A stretch of 64,000 bases of DNA from Streptomyces sp. ADI96-02 (GCF_003846185.1 NZ_ML123034.1:3387033-3451032); one strand, 5' to 3'. Numbered from the stretch's first letter, positions 25,153 to 33,745 are shown. Notes: a model not told the origin generated them from the sequence alone. Numbers and translations are program-made.

Positions 25153-27711
25153 TCAGTCGCCCGGGTGGGCGAGTGCGATGTCGTGTCCGTCGACTCCCCG
25201 GCCGCTCACGCTCAGCGCGCCGGCCACCGGCGGGTAGCCGGTCGCGATGACCGAGTACTCGCCCGCGTCCAGATCGGTGAAGGCGTACGCGCCGTCCTCG
25301 CCGGTCGTGGCGGTGGCGACGACGTTGCCGGCCGCGTCGATCAGGGTGACCCGGGCATCGCCCAGGGGCACCGGCATCGCACCGGCCCGTACGACTCCGC
25401 GCACCAGTGCGCCGGACCGCAGGGCTGCCTCGACCCGCGTGACGCCCTGGCCGCCGACCTCCACCGGCAGCGCCAGCGGACGGAAGCCGGCCGCGTTGAC
25501 CGCGACGGTCACGGAGCCCGGGACGAGCTCGCCGAAGGCGAACTCACCGGTCGCGGTGGACAGGCCGGTGGCCAGCACATCGCCGCGTACGTCGGTCACG
25601 ATGACCATGGCGCCCTCGACCGGGGAGCCCGACTCCACAGAGCGTACGGATCCGGCCAGTCCGCTCGTACCCGACAGCAGGATGTCGAAGGCCAGCGGCT
25701 CCTCGCCGACGACCACCGTGGACGCCTGCGGCTGGAAGCCGTCGGCGGACGCGATCAGCACGTAACTGCCGGAGGCCGGAGCGTCCAGCGCGTAACCGCC
25801 GTCGGCCTGGGCGACGGAGCGCCCCAGCTGCCGGCCGCCGAGCGAGATCAAGGTGACGGCCGCGCGGGCGACCGGAGCGCCCTCGGCGCCGCGCACCACA
25901 CCGCGTACCGGCGTGCCCCGGAAGGAGGACGGCGAGGCGGACGCGTCCGCGGCCACGCCGGCGGCGGCGGAGGTGAGCCCGGCCGCGCCCTCGGAGACGA
26001 GCCCGGCGACGCCGACCGCGGCGGGCACCGGGGCCTCGGCCTGGGCGGGAACCGCGGCCGTCGGTGCCGGTGCCGATGACGGGGCCGAAGCCGTGGCCGG
26101 TTCGGTGGCGGGTGATTCCTGGGTGTCGTTCGCCGCGTTGGTCTTCAGGGCGACCTCCTTGATGAAGATCGTCACGATGAAGGCGACGAGCGCGGCCGGG
26201 GCGGCGTACAGGAAGACGTCGGCGACGCCGTGGCCGTACGCGGCCTCCATGACCGTACGGAAGGGGGCGGGCAGCTTGTCCAGGTCGGGGATGCCTCCGC
26301 CGCCGGTACCGCCGTGGCCGTAGGCCGCGCCCTGGGGTCCGAGGTCGGCGAGGCCCTCCTTGACGTAGTGCGTGACGCGGTTGCCGAGGACCGCTCCGAG
26401 CGCCGAGACGCCGATGGCGCCGCCGAGCGAGCGGAAGAACGTGACGACGGAGCTGGCGGAACCGAGGTCTGCGGGAGCGACCTGGTTCTGCGTGGCGAGG
26501 ACCAGGTTCTGCATCATCATGCCGATGCCGAGGCCCATGACGAACATGAAGACCGCGATGTGCCAGTACGCGGTGTCGTACCGGATCGTGCCGAGCATGC
26601 CCAGCCCGGCCGTCACCAGGAAGCCGCCGCCGACCAGCCAGCCCTTCCAGCGGCCGGTCCGGGTGATGACCTGGCCGGAGACGGTCGAGGAGAGGAAGAG
26701 GCCCGCGATCATCGGGATGGTCATGACGCCCGACATGGTGGGCGACTGGCCGCGCGCGAGCTGGAAGTACTGGCTGAAGAAGACGGTCCCGGCGAACATC
26801 GCGACGCCGACGAAGAGCGACGCGATCGAGGCCAGGGTGATCGTGCGGTTGCGGAAGAGGCGCAGCGGGATGATCGGTTCGGAGGCCCGCGACTCGGTGA
26901 GCACGAAGAGCAGGGTGAGGACCACGGAGCCGGCGAGCATCGCACCGGTCTGCCAGGACATCCAGTCGTACTTGTCGCCCGCGAAGGTCACCCAGAGGAG
27001 CAGCAGGGAGACGGCGGCGCTGATGAAGAAGGCGCCCGTCCAGTCGACCTTGGCCTCGCGCTTGACGACCGGGAGCTTCAGGGTCTTCTGGAGCACGACC
27101 AGGGCGATCACCGCGAACGGCACACCCACGTAGAAGCACCAGCGCCAGCCCATCCAGCTGGTGTCGGTGATGACGCCGCCGAGCAGCGGACCGCCGACGG
27201 TGGCGACGGCGAAGACCGCGCCGAGGTAGCCGCTGTAGCGTCCGCGCTCACGCGGGGAGATCATCGCGGCCATCACGATCTGGGCGAGGGCGGTGAGACC
27301 GCCGACGCCGACGCCCTGGACGACGCGGCAGGCGATGAGCATCCCGCTGCTGGTCGACAGACCGGCGACGACCGATCCCAGGACGTAGATGACCAGGGCT
27401 ATCTGGACCAGCAGCTTCTTGCTGAAGAGGTCCGAGAGCTTGCCCCACAGGGGCGTGGTGGCGGTCATGGCCAGCAGCGAGGCCGTGACGACCCAGGTGT
27501 AGGCGCTCTGCCCGCCGCCGAGGTCGGAAATGATCTCCGGCAGGGCGTTGGAGACGACGGTGGACGACAGGATCGCGACGAACATGCCGAGCAGCAGCCC
27601 GGTCAGCGCTTCCATGATCTGCCGGTGTGTCATCGGCGTGCCGTCGGAGGCGTCGGAGCCTCCGTGCTTGGCGTGGCCGCCCCGCACACCGGTGGGTGTG
27701 GTCGTAGCCAT
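25153..27711 (-). CDS. DHA2-type MFS transporter fused to three prealbumin-like domains
   Basis: The 852-residue protein begins with a 14-helix EmrB/QacA transporter (about 25-530): the signature SSTVVSNALPEIISDL, motif A LWGKLSDLFSKK and many typical helices. An Ala/Pro/Thr linker (about 535-610) leads to three consecutive carboxypeptidase-regulatory-like repeats (about 610-690, 690-770, 770-852), each with a GxVxxxxGxPVxxAxVTL...GxYxxxxLxxGxYxVxAxGxxP pattern. Such beta-sandwich domains normally sit outside cells, yet a 14-helix transporter puts this end in the cytoplasm. ATG 27711 is the start; the sequence open upstream overlaps the marR gene. It lies 23 nt after marR in one operon. Confidence 0.92.
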   Translation of the reverse strand: MATTTPTGVRGGHAKHGGSDASDGTPMTHRQIMEALTGLLLGMFVAILSSTVVSNALPEIISDLGGGQSAYTWVVTASLLAMTATTPLWGKLSDLFSKKLLVQIALVIYVLGSVVAGLSTSSGMLIACRVVQGVGVGGLTALAQIVMAAMISPRERGRYSGYLGAVFAVATVGGPLLGGVITDTSWMGWRWCFYVGVPFAVIALVVLQKTLKLPVVKREAKVDWTGAFFISAAVSLLLLWVTFAGDKYDWMSWQTGAMLAGSVVLTLLFVLTESRASEPIIPLRLFRNRTITLASIASLFVGVAMFAGTVFFSQYFQLARGQSPTMSGVMTIPMIAGLFLSSTVSGQVITRTGRWKGWLVGGGFLVTAGLGMLGTIRYDTAYWHIAVFMFVMGLGIGMMMQNLVLATQNQVAPADLGSASSVVTFFRSLGGAIGVSALGAVLGNRVTHYVKEGLADLGPQGAAYGHGGTGGGGIPDLDKLPAPFRTVMEAAYGHGVADVFLYAAPAALVAFIVTIFIKEVALKTNAANDTQESPATEPATASAPSSAPAPTAAVPAQAEAPVPAAVGVAGLVSEGAAGLTSAAAGVAADASASPSSFRGTPVRGVVRGAEGAPVARAAVTLISLGGRQLGRSVAQADGGYALDAPASGSYVLIASADGFQPQASTVVVGEEPLAFDILLSGTSGLAGSVRSVESGSPVEGAMVIVTDVRGDVLATGLSTATGEFAFGELVPGSVTVAVNAAGFRPLALPVEVGGQGVTRVEAALRSGALVRGVVRAGAMPVPLGDARVTLIDAAGNVVATATTGEDGAYAFTDLDAGEYSVIATGYPPVAGALSVSGRGVDGHDIALAHPGD

Positions 27712-27734
27712 TGAGTTCCTTGTCTTTGCTTCTG

Positions 27735-28247
27735 TTACACGGGTGTACGGGTGTACGCGTCGTCGCCCAGCCGGTTCCGGCACTCGCCGGTATGGCGTCC
27801 GGGGGCGCAGCCGCCGGCCCCGCGACAGGAGAAGCTGTCGCGCAGCCGGGACAGCAGCGAGCTGAGCCGTCCGACGTCCTCGTCGGACCAGTCCCGAAGA
27901 TTGCGCGCGAACATCTCGGTGGTCCGCCGGGTCAGCTCGTCGAGCTGGGCGTGCCCGTCGGGGGTCAGCCGCAGGATGCGGGACCGTCGGTCCGCCGGGT
28001 CCGGGGACCGTTCGATCCAGCCGCGCTCCGCCACATGGGCCACATGGCGGCTGGTCACCGACATGTCCACGGCCATCAGCTCGGAGAGCCGGCTCATCCG
28101 CATCTCGCCGTGGCGGGCCAGGAGCGTCAGCACGGCGGCCGAGCCGCCGGGACACTCGGGGGGCAGGGCGCGGGCGAGTCCGCGTTTGACGGCTCCGACG
28201 GCGGTGAGCTGCCGGGCCAGTTCCTCGTACTGACTCCGTGCGGCCAC
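27735..28247 (-). CDS. MarR-family transcriptional regulator
   Basis: The 170-residue winged-helix protein shows AAVLTLLARHGEMRMSRLSE, the recognition helix SVTSRHVAHVAERGWI, and the wing RSPDPADRRSRILRLTPDG, a textbook MarR pattern. The C-terminus adds about 25 residues with two Cys (FSCRGAGGCAPG), absent from most relatives, which might sense redox or metal; this is speculative. The GTG start has CAGGGGG 7 nt upstream. It should repress itself and the downstream MFS gene through the paired sites at 28279-28322. Confidence 0.9.
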   Translation of the reverse strand: MAARSQYEELARQLTAVGAVKRGLARALPPECPGGSAAVLTLLARHGEMRMSRLSELMAVDMSVTSRHVAHVAERGWIERSPDPADRRSRILRLTPDGHAQLDELTRRTTEMFARNLRDWSDEDVGRLSSLLSRLRDSFSCRGAGGCAPGRHTGECRNRLGDDAYTRTPV

Positions 28248-28278
28248 CGGAAACCCCCTGACGTACTCACCACATGTT

Positions 28279-28322
28279 GTTGCTTAGGGCAACCATAGAA
28301 GCCGTTGGTTGCCGCAGGCAAA
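28279..28322. promoter_or_regulatory. Two TTGC-N5-GCAA operators upstream of marR
   Basis: The inverted repeats TTGCTTAGGGCAA (28280-28292) and TTGCCGCAGGCAA (28309-28321) share TTGC-N5-GCAA and are 29 bp apart centre to centre, close to three helical turns. They lie just upstream of the marR start at 28247 and are the likely autoregulatory sites of the MarR protein. Confidence 0.8.
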
Positions 28323-28547
28323 CGAAAAGGGCCTTGCAGAAGTAAAGGAACGCAAAAGCCTCCGTAGGGTCCCGGTCAAGGCCCCGGGGCGCGCCGGGAG
28401 CACGCCCGGGACGCGCGCGGGGGCACGCCCGGGACAGCCCGGAGTGCGCGCGCGGGGCCCGCAGGCGGCGGGCGGAGGCGGCGGGCGGAGGCGTCCGACG
28501 GCCCCTGGGGTTGGGCCGTTGGCCCGAGTTCGCTAGGGTCCTGCCCC

Positions 28548-28763
28548 ATGGCACACAACCCCCACGCCCCTCAGCCGGGCCCCGAGGGCACCCACGACCC
28601 GGCGGGCAGCACGCAGATGTTCCGCGCCTTCGTCGACGAGGGCGAGCCGCAGCGCCGGCAGCAGCCCGCGGCGACCTCGTCCGGGCCGAAGGCCGGGGTG
28701 ATCGCGGCGGTCGTGGCGGTCGTCGTGGTCCTCGGCGCGGTCGCCTGGCTCGCGCTCAGCTGA
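28548..28763 (+). CDS. Small single-pass membrane protein
   Basis: A 71-residue protein with a hydrophilic N-terminal half, including STQMFRAFVDEGE, and one C-terminal membrane helix (about 48-70, GVIAAVVAVVVVLGAVAWLAL). The arrangement suggests a tail-anchored protein with the N-terminus in the cytoplasm. The TQMFRAFVDEG block looks familiar from conserved streptomycete small proteins, but no function is known to me. The ATG at 28548 lacks a strong Shine-Dalgarno sequence. Confidence 0.72.
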   Translation: MAHNPHAPQPGPEGTHDPAGSTQMFRAFVDEGEPQRRQQPAATSSGPKAGVIAAVVAVVVVLGAVAWLALS

Positions 28764-28786
28764 CCGCCTGACGAACCCGCCCGCGA

Positions 28787-28854
28787 CCGTACGGCGTACC
28801 CGCCCGCCGACCGTACGGCGTACCCGTGAGGAGGCCCGGCCGCTCAGGGCCGGG
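28787..28854. other. Direct repeat and small hairpin between convergent genes
   Basis: Two copies of GACCGTACGGCGTACCCG occur at about 28785-28827, followed by a 7-bp stem (28835-28841 with 28848-28854). This is a possible terminator between the small membrane protein gene and the lipoprotein gene. A run of nine C residues lies at 28874-28882. Confidence 0.45.
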
Positions 28855-28890
28855 TCCTGCGGTGCGGGCGCTTCCCCCCCCCGGGCGGTC

Positions 28891-29784
28891 TCACTCCCAC
28901 ACGGCCGAGACGTCCCTCGTCTCGATGTGCATGCCCAGCGGCACGCGCCAGGCGTCCACGCAGACCGTGTACGTGGTCGTCACAGCCGCACCCGCGTCGA
29001 TGGGCGCGGGCAGTGGCTGTGACGAGGTGACGGTCGCCCAGTCGATGCCCAGCGCGCCGATGATGTGCGTGCCGAACGTGACCGTGCCGGAGCGAGCCGG
29101 GGAGCCGCCGGTGTTGCGGAACTCCACCGTCACCTGCTCGCACCACCGGTACTCGCCCTCCGCGCGCTGCGGAGCGCTCAGTTCCAGCAGGGGCGGTGAG
29201 GGCGTTCCGGGCGGCTTCGGGGTGCCGCCGCCGGGCCCGGGGCCGGGCGGCGGTGAGGGCGGTTTCGGCGACGGTGTGCCGCCGGGCGGCGAGGGAGCCG
29301 TGTCCGGCGGACGGGACGCGCCGGGCCCCGCAGAGTCCCCGCTGCCGCTGTCGCCGCCCGTGCCGGCGCTGCCGTCGCCGCCCTTGCCGCTCTCGCCGCG
29401 TCCGGGCCCCGCCGTACGTCCTGGGCCGGCCTTCCCCGTACCGCCGTCCGCTCCGCTGTCCGCGCGCGCCGGGCCGCTCTCCCGGGTGGACGGGGCCGCA
29501 CCGGGGCTCCGCCCGGCGTCGCCCGGACCGCTGCCGTCGGCTCCACCGCTGTCCAGCGGAACCAGCCGCACCTTCCCCGAGGGCGGCCGGGGCTCGCCCG
29601 GCGACCGTTCGGAACCCGCGCCGGCCGCGCCCACCGCCGTATAGCCGTCGTCCGTGCCCGGTCCGCCCGCGCAGGCGGTCAGGGACAGGGAGCCGCCCAG
29701 ACACAGCACGGCCGCCGAGGCGGCGATCAGCGTGCCCCGGCGGCCGGTCGTGCCTGAGGTCGGACCGCATGTCTGACGTCGCAT
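28891..29784 (-). CDS. Secreted lipoprotein with Gly/Pro/Ser-rich linker
   Basis: A 297-residue precursor. A hydrophobic stretch ending in the lipobox LTAC (Cys about 38) marks signal-peptidase-II processing and lipid anchoring. Residues about 50-205 are low-complexity Gly/Ser/Pro/Asp sequence, a likely wall-spanning linker. The C-terminal domain of about 90 residues (YRWCEQVTVEFRNTGGSPARSGTVTFGTHIIGALGIDW) has a beta-sandwich look with two Cys that could bond; it resembles domains found after such linkers in streptomycete surface proteins, but I cannot name it. It lies 69 nt downstream of sigN on the same strand and may depend on it. Confidence 0.8.
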   Translation of the reverse strand: MRRQTCGPTSGTTGRRGTLIAASAAVLCLGGSLSLTACAGGPGTDDGYTAVGAAGAGSERSPGEPRPPSGKVRLVPLDSGGADGSGPGDAGRSPGAAPSTRESGPARADSGADGGTGKAGPGRTAGPGRGESGKGGDGSAGTGGDSGSGDSAGPGASRPPDTAPSPPGGTPSPKPPSPPPGPGPGGGTPKPPGTPSPPLLELSAPQRAEGEYRWCEQVTVEFRNTGGSPARSGTVTFGTHIIGALGIDWATVTSSQPLPAPIDAGAAVTTTYTVCVDAWRVPLGMHIETRDVSAVWE

Positions 29785-29853
29785 CGGGCCAGTGTGGCTG
29801 ACGGTCCGTCAAATATGAACCCTCGTGCGCGGGGCCTCCGCCCCGGCGGCGGG

Positions 29854-30720
29854 TCAGTCCGAGATGAGCCCTTCCCTGAGCTGGGCGAGCGTGCGGGTCA
29901 GCAGCCGCGAGACGTGCATCTGGGAGATGCCGACCTCCTCGCCGATCTGCGACTGGGTCATGTTCGCGAAGAACCGGAGCATGATGATCTGCCGCTCGCG
30001 CGGGGCGAGCTTGGCCAGCAGCGGCTTCAGCGACTCGCGGTACTCCACGCCCTCCAGCGCGGCGTCCTCGTAGCCGAGGCGGTCGGCGAGCGAGCCCTCG
30101 CCGCCGTCGTCCTCGGGTGAGGGGGAGTCGAGGGAGGAGGCGGTGTAGGCGTTGCCGACGGCGAGGCCGTCGACGACGTCCTCCTCGGATACCCCGAGGG
30201 CCCTGGCGAGCTCCGGCACGGTCGGGGAGCGGTCGAGCTTCTGGGCGAGCTCGTCGCTTGTCTTGGTCAGCGCGAGCCGCAGCTCCTGGAGGCGCCGGGG
30301 CACCCGTACGGACCAGGAGGTGTCGCGGAAGAAGCGTTTGATCTCCCCGACGACCGTGGGCATCGCGAACGTCGGGAACTCGACGCCGCGTTCGCAGTCG
30401 AACCGGTCGATCGCCTTGATCAGGCCGATCGTGCCGACCTGGACGATGTCCTCCATCGGCTCGTTGCGGCTGCGGAACCGCGCCGCGGCGTACCGGACCA
30501 GCGGGAGGTTGAGCTCGATGAGCGTGTCCCGCACGTAGGTCCGCTCCGGACTGTCCGTTCCCCCGGGGCCCGATGCGGGGCCGAGCGCGGCGAGCCGCAG
30601 GAACAGGGAGCGGGACAGCGTACGGGTGTCGATGGCTTCCGGCGAGCTGGTGAGCACGGCGGGTGCCGGCACGCTCTTCGTGAGCGTGAGCACCTTCGAG
30701 CTGCCCTGTTCTGCGGACAT
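29854..30720 (-). CDS. sigN: SigB/SigF/SigG-family sigma factor, probably SigN
   Basis: A 288-residue alternative sigma factor with the four conserved regions: [22 protein letters not shown] and [18 protein letters not shown] (region 2), [19 protein letters not shown], region 3, and region 4 with LAPRERQIIMLRFFANMTQ plus the helix-turn-helix [19 protein letters not shown]. This is the stress/development group. Its place beside a paralog (30955) and near tadA and upp matches, from memory, the sigN-sigF pair of S. coelicolor, where sigN serves the subapical hyphal compartment. No anti-sigma gene adjoins it. ATG 30720. The gene name rests on synteny and is moderately certain. Confidence 0.9.
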   Translation of the reverse strand: MSAEQGSSKVLTLTKSVPAPAVLTSSPEAIDTRTLSRSLFLRLAALGPASGPGGTDSPERTYVRDTLIELNLPLVRYAAARFRSRNEPMEDIVQVGTIGLIKAIDRFDCERGVEFPTFAMPTVVGEIKRFFRDTSWSVRVPRRLQELRLALTKTSDELAQKLDRSPTVPELARALGVSEEDVVDGLAVGNAYTASSLDSPSPEDDGGEGSLADRLGYEDAALEGVEYRESLKPLLAKLAPRERQIIMLRFFANMTQSQIGEEVGISQMHVSRLLTRTLAQLREGLISD

Positions 30721-30830
30721 GCCACCCCCTTGAGGTCGCGGACGGTCGCGGTGACCGCGACCATCGGAGGAACGCAGCCTCCACCTGAATACCGGAGGCG
30801 GGGCCGCGGCAAACGCGCTTCGAGCAGAAT

Positions 30831-30870
30831 GTCACATGTCGGCAACACGCTGTAGTGACATGTCGACAAG
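30831..30870. promoter_or_regulatory. Direct repeats upstream of sigN
   Basis: Two 16-bp direct repeats, GTCACATGTCGGCAAC (30831-30846) and GTGACATGTCGACAAG (30855-30870), are 24 bp apart and share 13 positions. They lie 111-150 bp upstream of the sigN start on its promoter side and are candidate regulator-binding sites. Confidence 0.5.
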
Positions 30871-30954
30871 TCAGCGCCGAATCCGCCCTGGAAACAAGGG
30901 GTGTAGGGCTTTTATGCCGTCAGATCTCCTCTCTGCATGGTCTACCCGTTCCGG

Positions 30955-31815
30955 TTACGCCTCGATCCTGTTTGCGGATCTCAGTCGGGCGAAACTTCGG
31001 GCCAGCAGCCTTGACACGTGCATCTGCGAGACGCCCAGTTCCGCGCTGATCTGGGACTGGGTCAAGTTGCTGTAGTAGCGCAGGAGGAGGATGCGCTGCT
31101 CGCGCTCGGGGAGCTGGACGAGCAGGTGCCGGACGAGGTCGCGGTGCTCGACGCCGGCGAGCGCGGGGTCCTCGTAACCGAGCCGGTCGAGGAGGCCGGG
31201 CAGGCCGTCGCCCTCCTGTGCCGCCTCCAGGGAGGTCGCGTGGTACGAGCGGCCCGCCTCGATGCAGGCGAGCACCTCGTCCTCGGAGATCTTCAGCCGC
31301 TCGGCGATCTCTCCGGTGGTCGGGGAGCGGCCGTGAGCGGTCGTCAGGTCCTCGGTGGCTCCGGTGACCTGGACCCAGAGTTCGTGCAGCCTGCGCGGAA
31401 CGTGGACGGTGCGTACGTTGTCCCGGAAGTAGCGCTTGATCTCGCCGACGACGGTGGGCATCGCGAAGGTGGGGAACTGCACGCCGCGCTCGGGGTCGAA
31501 CCGGTCGATGGCGTTGATCAGGCCGATCGTGCCGACCTGGACGACGTCCTCCATCGGCTCGTTGCGGCTGCGGAACCTGGCCGCGGCGTACCGGACGAGC
31601 GGGAGGTTCGCCTCGATGAGGGCGGCCCGGACCCGGCCGTGCTCCGAGGTGCCCGGTTCCAGGCCCTTGAGCCGGCCGAAGAGCACCTGGGTGAGGGCCC
31701 TGGTGTCCGCCCCGCGCGTGCGGGCGGGCGGGGCGGTGGGGTCCGGGGTCTCCGTCTGGATGTCCTCGGTCTGGACGTTCTGGGGAGGCACTTGAGGCGC
31801 TGCACTGGCCGGCAC
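30955..31815 (-). CDS. sigF: SigB/SigF/SigG-family sigma factor, probably SigF
   Basis: The 286-residue paralog of the neighbouring factor shares the same regions ([49 protein letters not shown], and region-4 helix [19 protein letters not shown]), but has a distinct Pro/Thr/Gln-rich N-terminal 45 residues and a different region 3. From memory it corresponds to S. coelicolor SigF, needed for late spore maturation and spore-pigment timing. Its GTG start is preceded by GAGGGG about 10 nt upstream. A gap of 234 bp separates it from sigN, so each has its own promoter region. I see no convincing WhiG-type promoter in the 130 bp upstream. Confidence 0.9.
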   Translation of the reverse strand: MPASAAPQVPPQNVQTEDIQTETPDPTAPPARTRGADTRALTQVLFGRLKGLEPGTSEHGRVRAALIEANLPLVRYAAARFRSRNEPMEDVVQVGTIGLINAIDRFDPERGVQFPTFAMPTVVGEIKRYFRDNVRTVHVPRRLHELWVQVTGATEDLTTAHGRSPTTGEIAERLKISEDEVLACIEAGRSYHATSLEAAQEGDGLPGLLDRLGYEDPALAGVEHRDLVRHLLVQLPEREQRILLLRYYSNLTQSQISAELGVSQMHVSRLLARSFARLRSANRIEA

Positions 31816-31948
31816 GGTGACGCCACCCCTCTGCGGTCAACTACGGTCAACTCATCCGTCAAAAGCGGTCATAGCATCACAAGACATGTCCACTGTGTGC
31901 AAGCACCGCAAAGTGCCGTGTTGAGGCCAGAGAGGTTTAAGAACGACG

Positions 31949-31976
31949 AAAAACCCCTCACCGGTAGGGCGAGGGG
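31949..31976 (-). terminator. Intrinsic terminator with U-tract
   Basis: On the minus strand a 6-bp G/C stem (31971-31976 with 31954-31959) is followed by a run of five T. It closes the transcript of the Dabb protein gene (stop at 32014) before sigF. It is one of the few hairpins here with a real U-tract. Confidence 0.85.
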
Positions 31977-32013
31977 CTCGACGGAACCGGGTCGGCCGGT
32001 GCCGGGAGAGGAG

Positions 32014-32307
32014 TCAGAAGGGGTAGTCCGCGATCACCCAAGTGGCGAATTCCCGCCACTGACCGGCCGCGGCCTGATGGTCGGGGTGCTCGATGTACCG
32101 CTTGAGGGCGTCCTCGTCGGCCACCGCGGAGTTGATAGCGTAGTCGTACGCGATGGGGCGGTCGGTGATGTTCCAGGCGCACTCCCAGAACTCCAGCTCC
32201 TCGATCCGTCCCTCCAGCTCGCGGAACGCCCGGTCCCCGGCGACGACCCGCGGATCGTCCCGCTCGACGCCCTCGTTCAACTTGAACAGGACCAGGTGGC
32301 GGATCAT
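32014..32307 (-). CDS. Dabb (stress-responsive alpha/beta barrel) protein
   Basis: A 97-residue ferredoxin-like-fold protein with the Dabb pattern: MIRHLVLFKLNEGVERDD at the N-terminus, then FWECAWNITDRPIAYDYAI and the C-terminal YIEHPDHQAAAGQWREF. Dabb proteins form dimeric barrels; some are polyketide cyclase-like enzymes, but most have no known activity. AGGAG 7 nt upstream sets the ATG at 32307. It lies 8 nt downstream of a small membrane protein gene, forming a two-gene unit with the U-tract terminator at its end. Confidence 0.9.
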   Translation of the reverse strand: MIRHLVLFKLNEGVERDDPRVVAGDRAFRELEGRIEELEFWECAWNITDRPIAYDYAINSAVADEDALKRYIEHPDHQAAAGQWREFATWVIADYPF

Positions 32308-32315
32308 CGGTACTC

Positions 32316-32480
32316 CTACTTCACCAGTTCGGACATGAAGTCGCCGACGCCCTGAGCGGCGCTGGAAACGCCTTCGAACCCTACCTGGACGAGGTCGGCC
32401 GCCCGTTCGGGAGCCGTGATGATCGTGTACAGCACGAAGATCACCACTATGTAGAGCACGATCTTCCTCGCCTGTGCCAC
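32316..32480 (-). CDS. Small membrane protein (54 aa)
   Basis: 54 residues, mostly one hydrophobic helix (about 8-22, VLYIVVIFVLYTIIT) followed by an amphipathic tail (RAADLVQVGFEGVSSAAQGV). The strong GGGAGG at 9 nt before the GTG at 32480 chooses this start over the longer open frame. Small proteins of this form are conserved in streptomycetes next to the Dabb gene, as far as I recall; the function is unknown. Confidence 0.8.
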   Translation of the reverse strand: MAQARKIVLYIVVIFVLYTIITAPERAADLVQVGFEGVSSAAQGVGDFMSELVK

Positions 32481-32957
32481 TGCACTTGCCTCCCCGTCGA
32501 CCCCGCGTGCGATCGGGCGATTGTATCCGCACACGTTTCCGCGCACAGGGCTGAATCCAGGGGCCGATCGCGATCACTGACGCGCCCTTTAAGGACCTAC
32601 GACCCGCCCATCGAGGCCCTTCGCCCGCTCTCACGGCTTCCGCGGAGCGGCAGGATGGACGACGAGGCTCCCCGGACCTGGCAGGAACCGGAGGGCCGGA
32701 ACAGGACCTCACTGTGGGGTCCCCGCCGCGAGACTCCCCCCGACCGCGGCGGCGGACCGGAAGGCCTGTTTCTCATCGGGGGAAGCGGCTTGTCCCCCCG
32801 ATGCCGCTTCCCCCGACCTGAGCGCCGCGCCCGGTCGCCGTACGTGTCCCGTACGGCGACCGGGCGCGAACGCGTTCGGACGGAGTGCGGCCGTGTTCGG
32901 ACGGAGGGCGGCCGTGCTCGGACGAGGGCCGCTGCGGAGTACGTGCCGCACGCAAAA
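32481..32957. other. Intergenic region with hairpin and repeats
   Basis: I see no gene in the 520 bp between the 54-residue protein gene and tRNA-Ser. A perfect 17-bp stem lies at 32827-32843/32851-32867 with a 7-nt loop. Just beyond, at about 32877-32930, are two to three copies of a CGGACGGAGNGCGGCCGTG-like unit of about 22 bp. The minus-strand promoter of the small-protein/Dabb pair should lie near 32490-32560. Confidence 0.6.
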
Positions 32958-32994
32958 CACCCTCCTGATTGCGTTTCCGCAGGTCAGGAGGGTG
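32958..32994 (-). terminator. Terminator of tRNA-Ser(CGA)
   Basis: An 11-bp perfect stem (32958-32968 with 32984-32994) lies 7 nt past the 3' end of the tRNA on the minus strand, followed by GTGTTTTGCG, a short U-run. Confidence 0.85.
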
Positions 32995-33000
32995 TGAGAG

Positions 33001-33085
33001 CGGTAGCGGAGGGATTTGAACCCTCGGTGAGTTTCCCCACACTCGCTTTCGAGGCGAGCTCCTTCGGCCGCTCGGACACGCTACC
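33001..33085 (-). tRNA. tRNA-Ser(CGA)
   Basis: The 85-nt complement folds with acceptor GGTAGCG/CGCTACC (33079-33085 and 33002-33008), discriminator G (33001), anticodon stem CTCGC/GCGAG (33042-33046 and 33054-33058) with loop CTCGAAA and anticodon CGA at 33049-33051, a long variable arm, and T-loop TTCAAAT. Confidence 0.96.
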
Positions 33086-33141
33086 GAGAGAGAGCTTAGA
33101 CCATGGTGGGGCGTGGACAGAAATCGGTTCTCGGGGTGCGG

Positions 33142-33654
33142 TCAGCGCGTGCGGAAGAACGCCGTGAGCAGGTCCGCGCACTCCTCGGCCAGGACGCCGG
33201 GGACGACCTCCGGACGGTGGTTCAGCCGGCGGTCGCGGACGACGTCCCAGAGCGAGCCGGCCGCGCCCGCCTTCTCGTCGCGGGCCCCGTAGACGACCCG
33301 GTCCACGCGGGACTGGACCAGAGCGCCCGCGCACATCGTGCACGGTTCGAGGGTGACGACCAGCGTGCAGCCGGTGAGCCGCCACGCGCCGTGGGCCTCG
33401 GCGGCCCTCCGGAGCGCGACGATCTCGGCGTGCGCGGTCGGGTCGCCCGTCGCCTCGCGCTCGTTGTGACCGGAGGCGAGCTGTTCGCCGTCCTGGCCGA
33501 GGACGACGGCGCCGACCGGCACGTCGCCGGCCGACGCCGCCCGCGCGGCCTCGGCCAGGGCGCGGCGCATCGGAGCCTGCCAGGAGTCGCGGACCGGGTC
33601 GGGCACGGGACCGGAGGCGGGCTCGGGTGAGGGGTTCGGTGGGCGAGCGGTCAC
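33142..33654 (-). CDS. tadA: tRNA adenosine-34 deaminase
   Basis: A zinc-dependent deaminase of 170 residues (about 140 from an alternative start). The active site is complete: HAEIVAL with the zinc His and the proton-shuttling Glu, and PCTMCAGA with the two zinc Cys. TadA converts the wobble adenosine of tRNA-Arg(ACG) to inosine; that substrate tRNA is encoded at 14687 in this window. A GTG at 33654 is the first start and gives a Pro-rich N-terminus; ATG at about residue 29 (MRRALAEAARAA) starts at the conserved core and is plausible. Its upstream neighbour encodes the TadA-associated protein. Confidence 0.94.
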   Translation of the reverse strand: MTARPPNPSPEPASGPVPDPVRDSWQAPMRRALAEAARAASAGDVPVGAVVLGQDGEQLASGHNEREATGDPTAHAEIVALRRAAEAHGAWRLTGCTLVVTLEPCTMCAGALVQSRVDRVVYGARDEKAGAAGSLWDVVRDRRLNHRPEVVPGVLAEECADLLTAFFRTR

Positions 33655-33745
33655 CCGCGGACCCTAGCGGACCGGGCGGGCACGGGACCCGCGGTCCTCG
33701 GCGGACGGGACGGAGGACGGAGCCGGTCGGCGGGGACGGGTCCGG

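Noticed and set aside
27712..28155. Extended start for the MFS fusion gene
   Set aside because: The extension lies inside the marR gene in another frame and is Arg/Pro-rich. MATTTPTG at 27711 is the expected transporter start.
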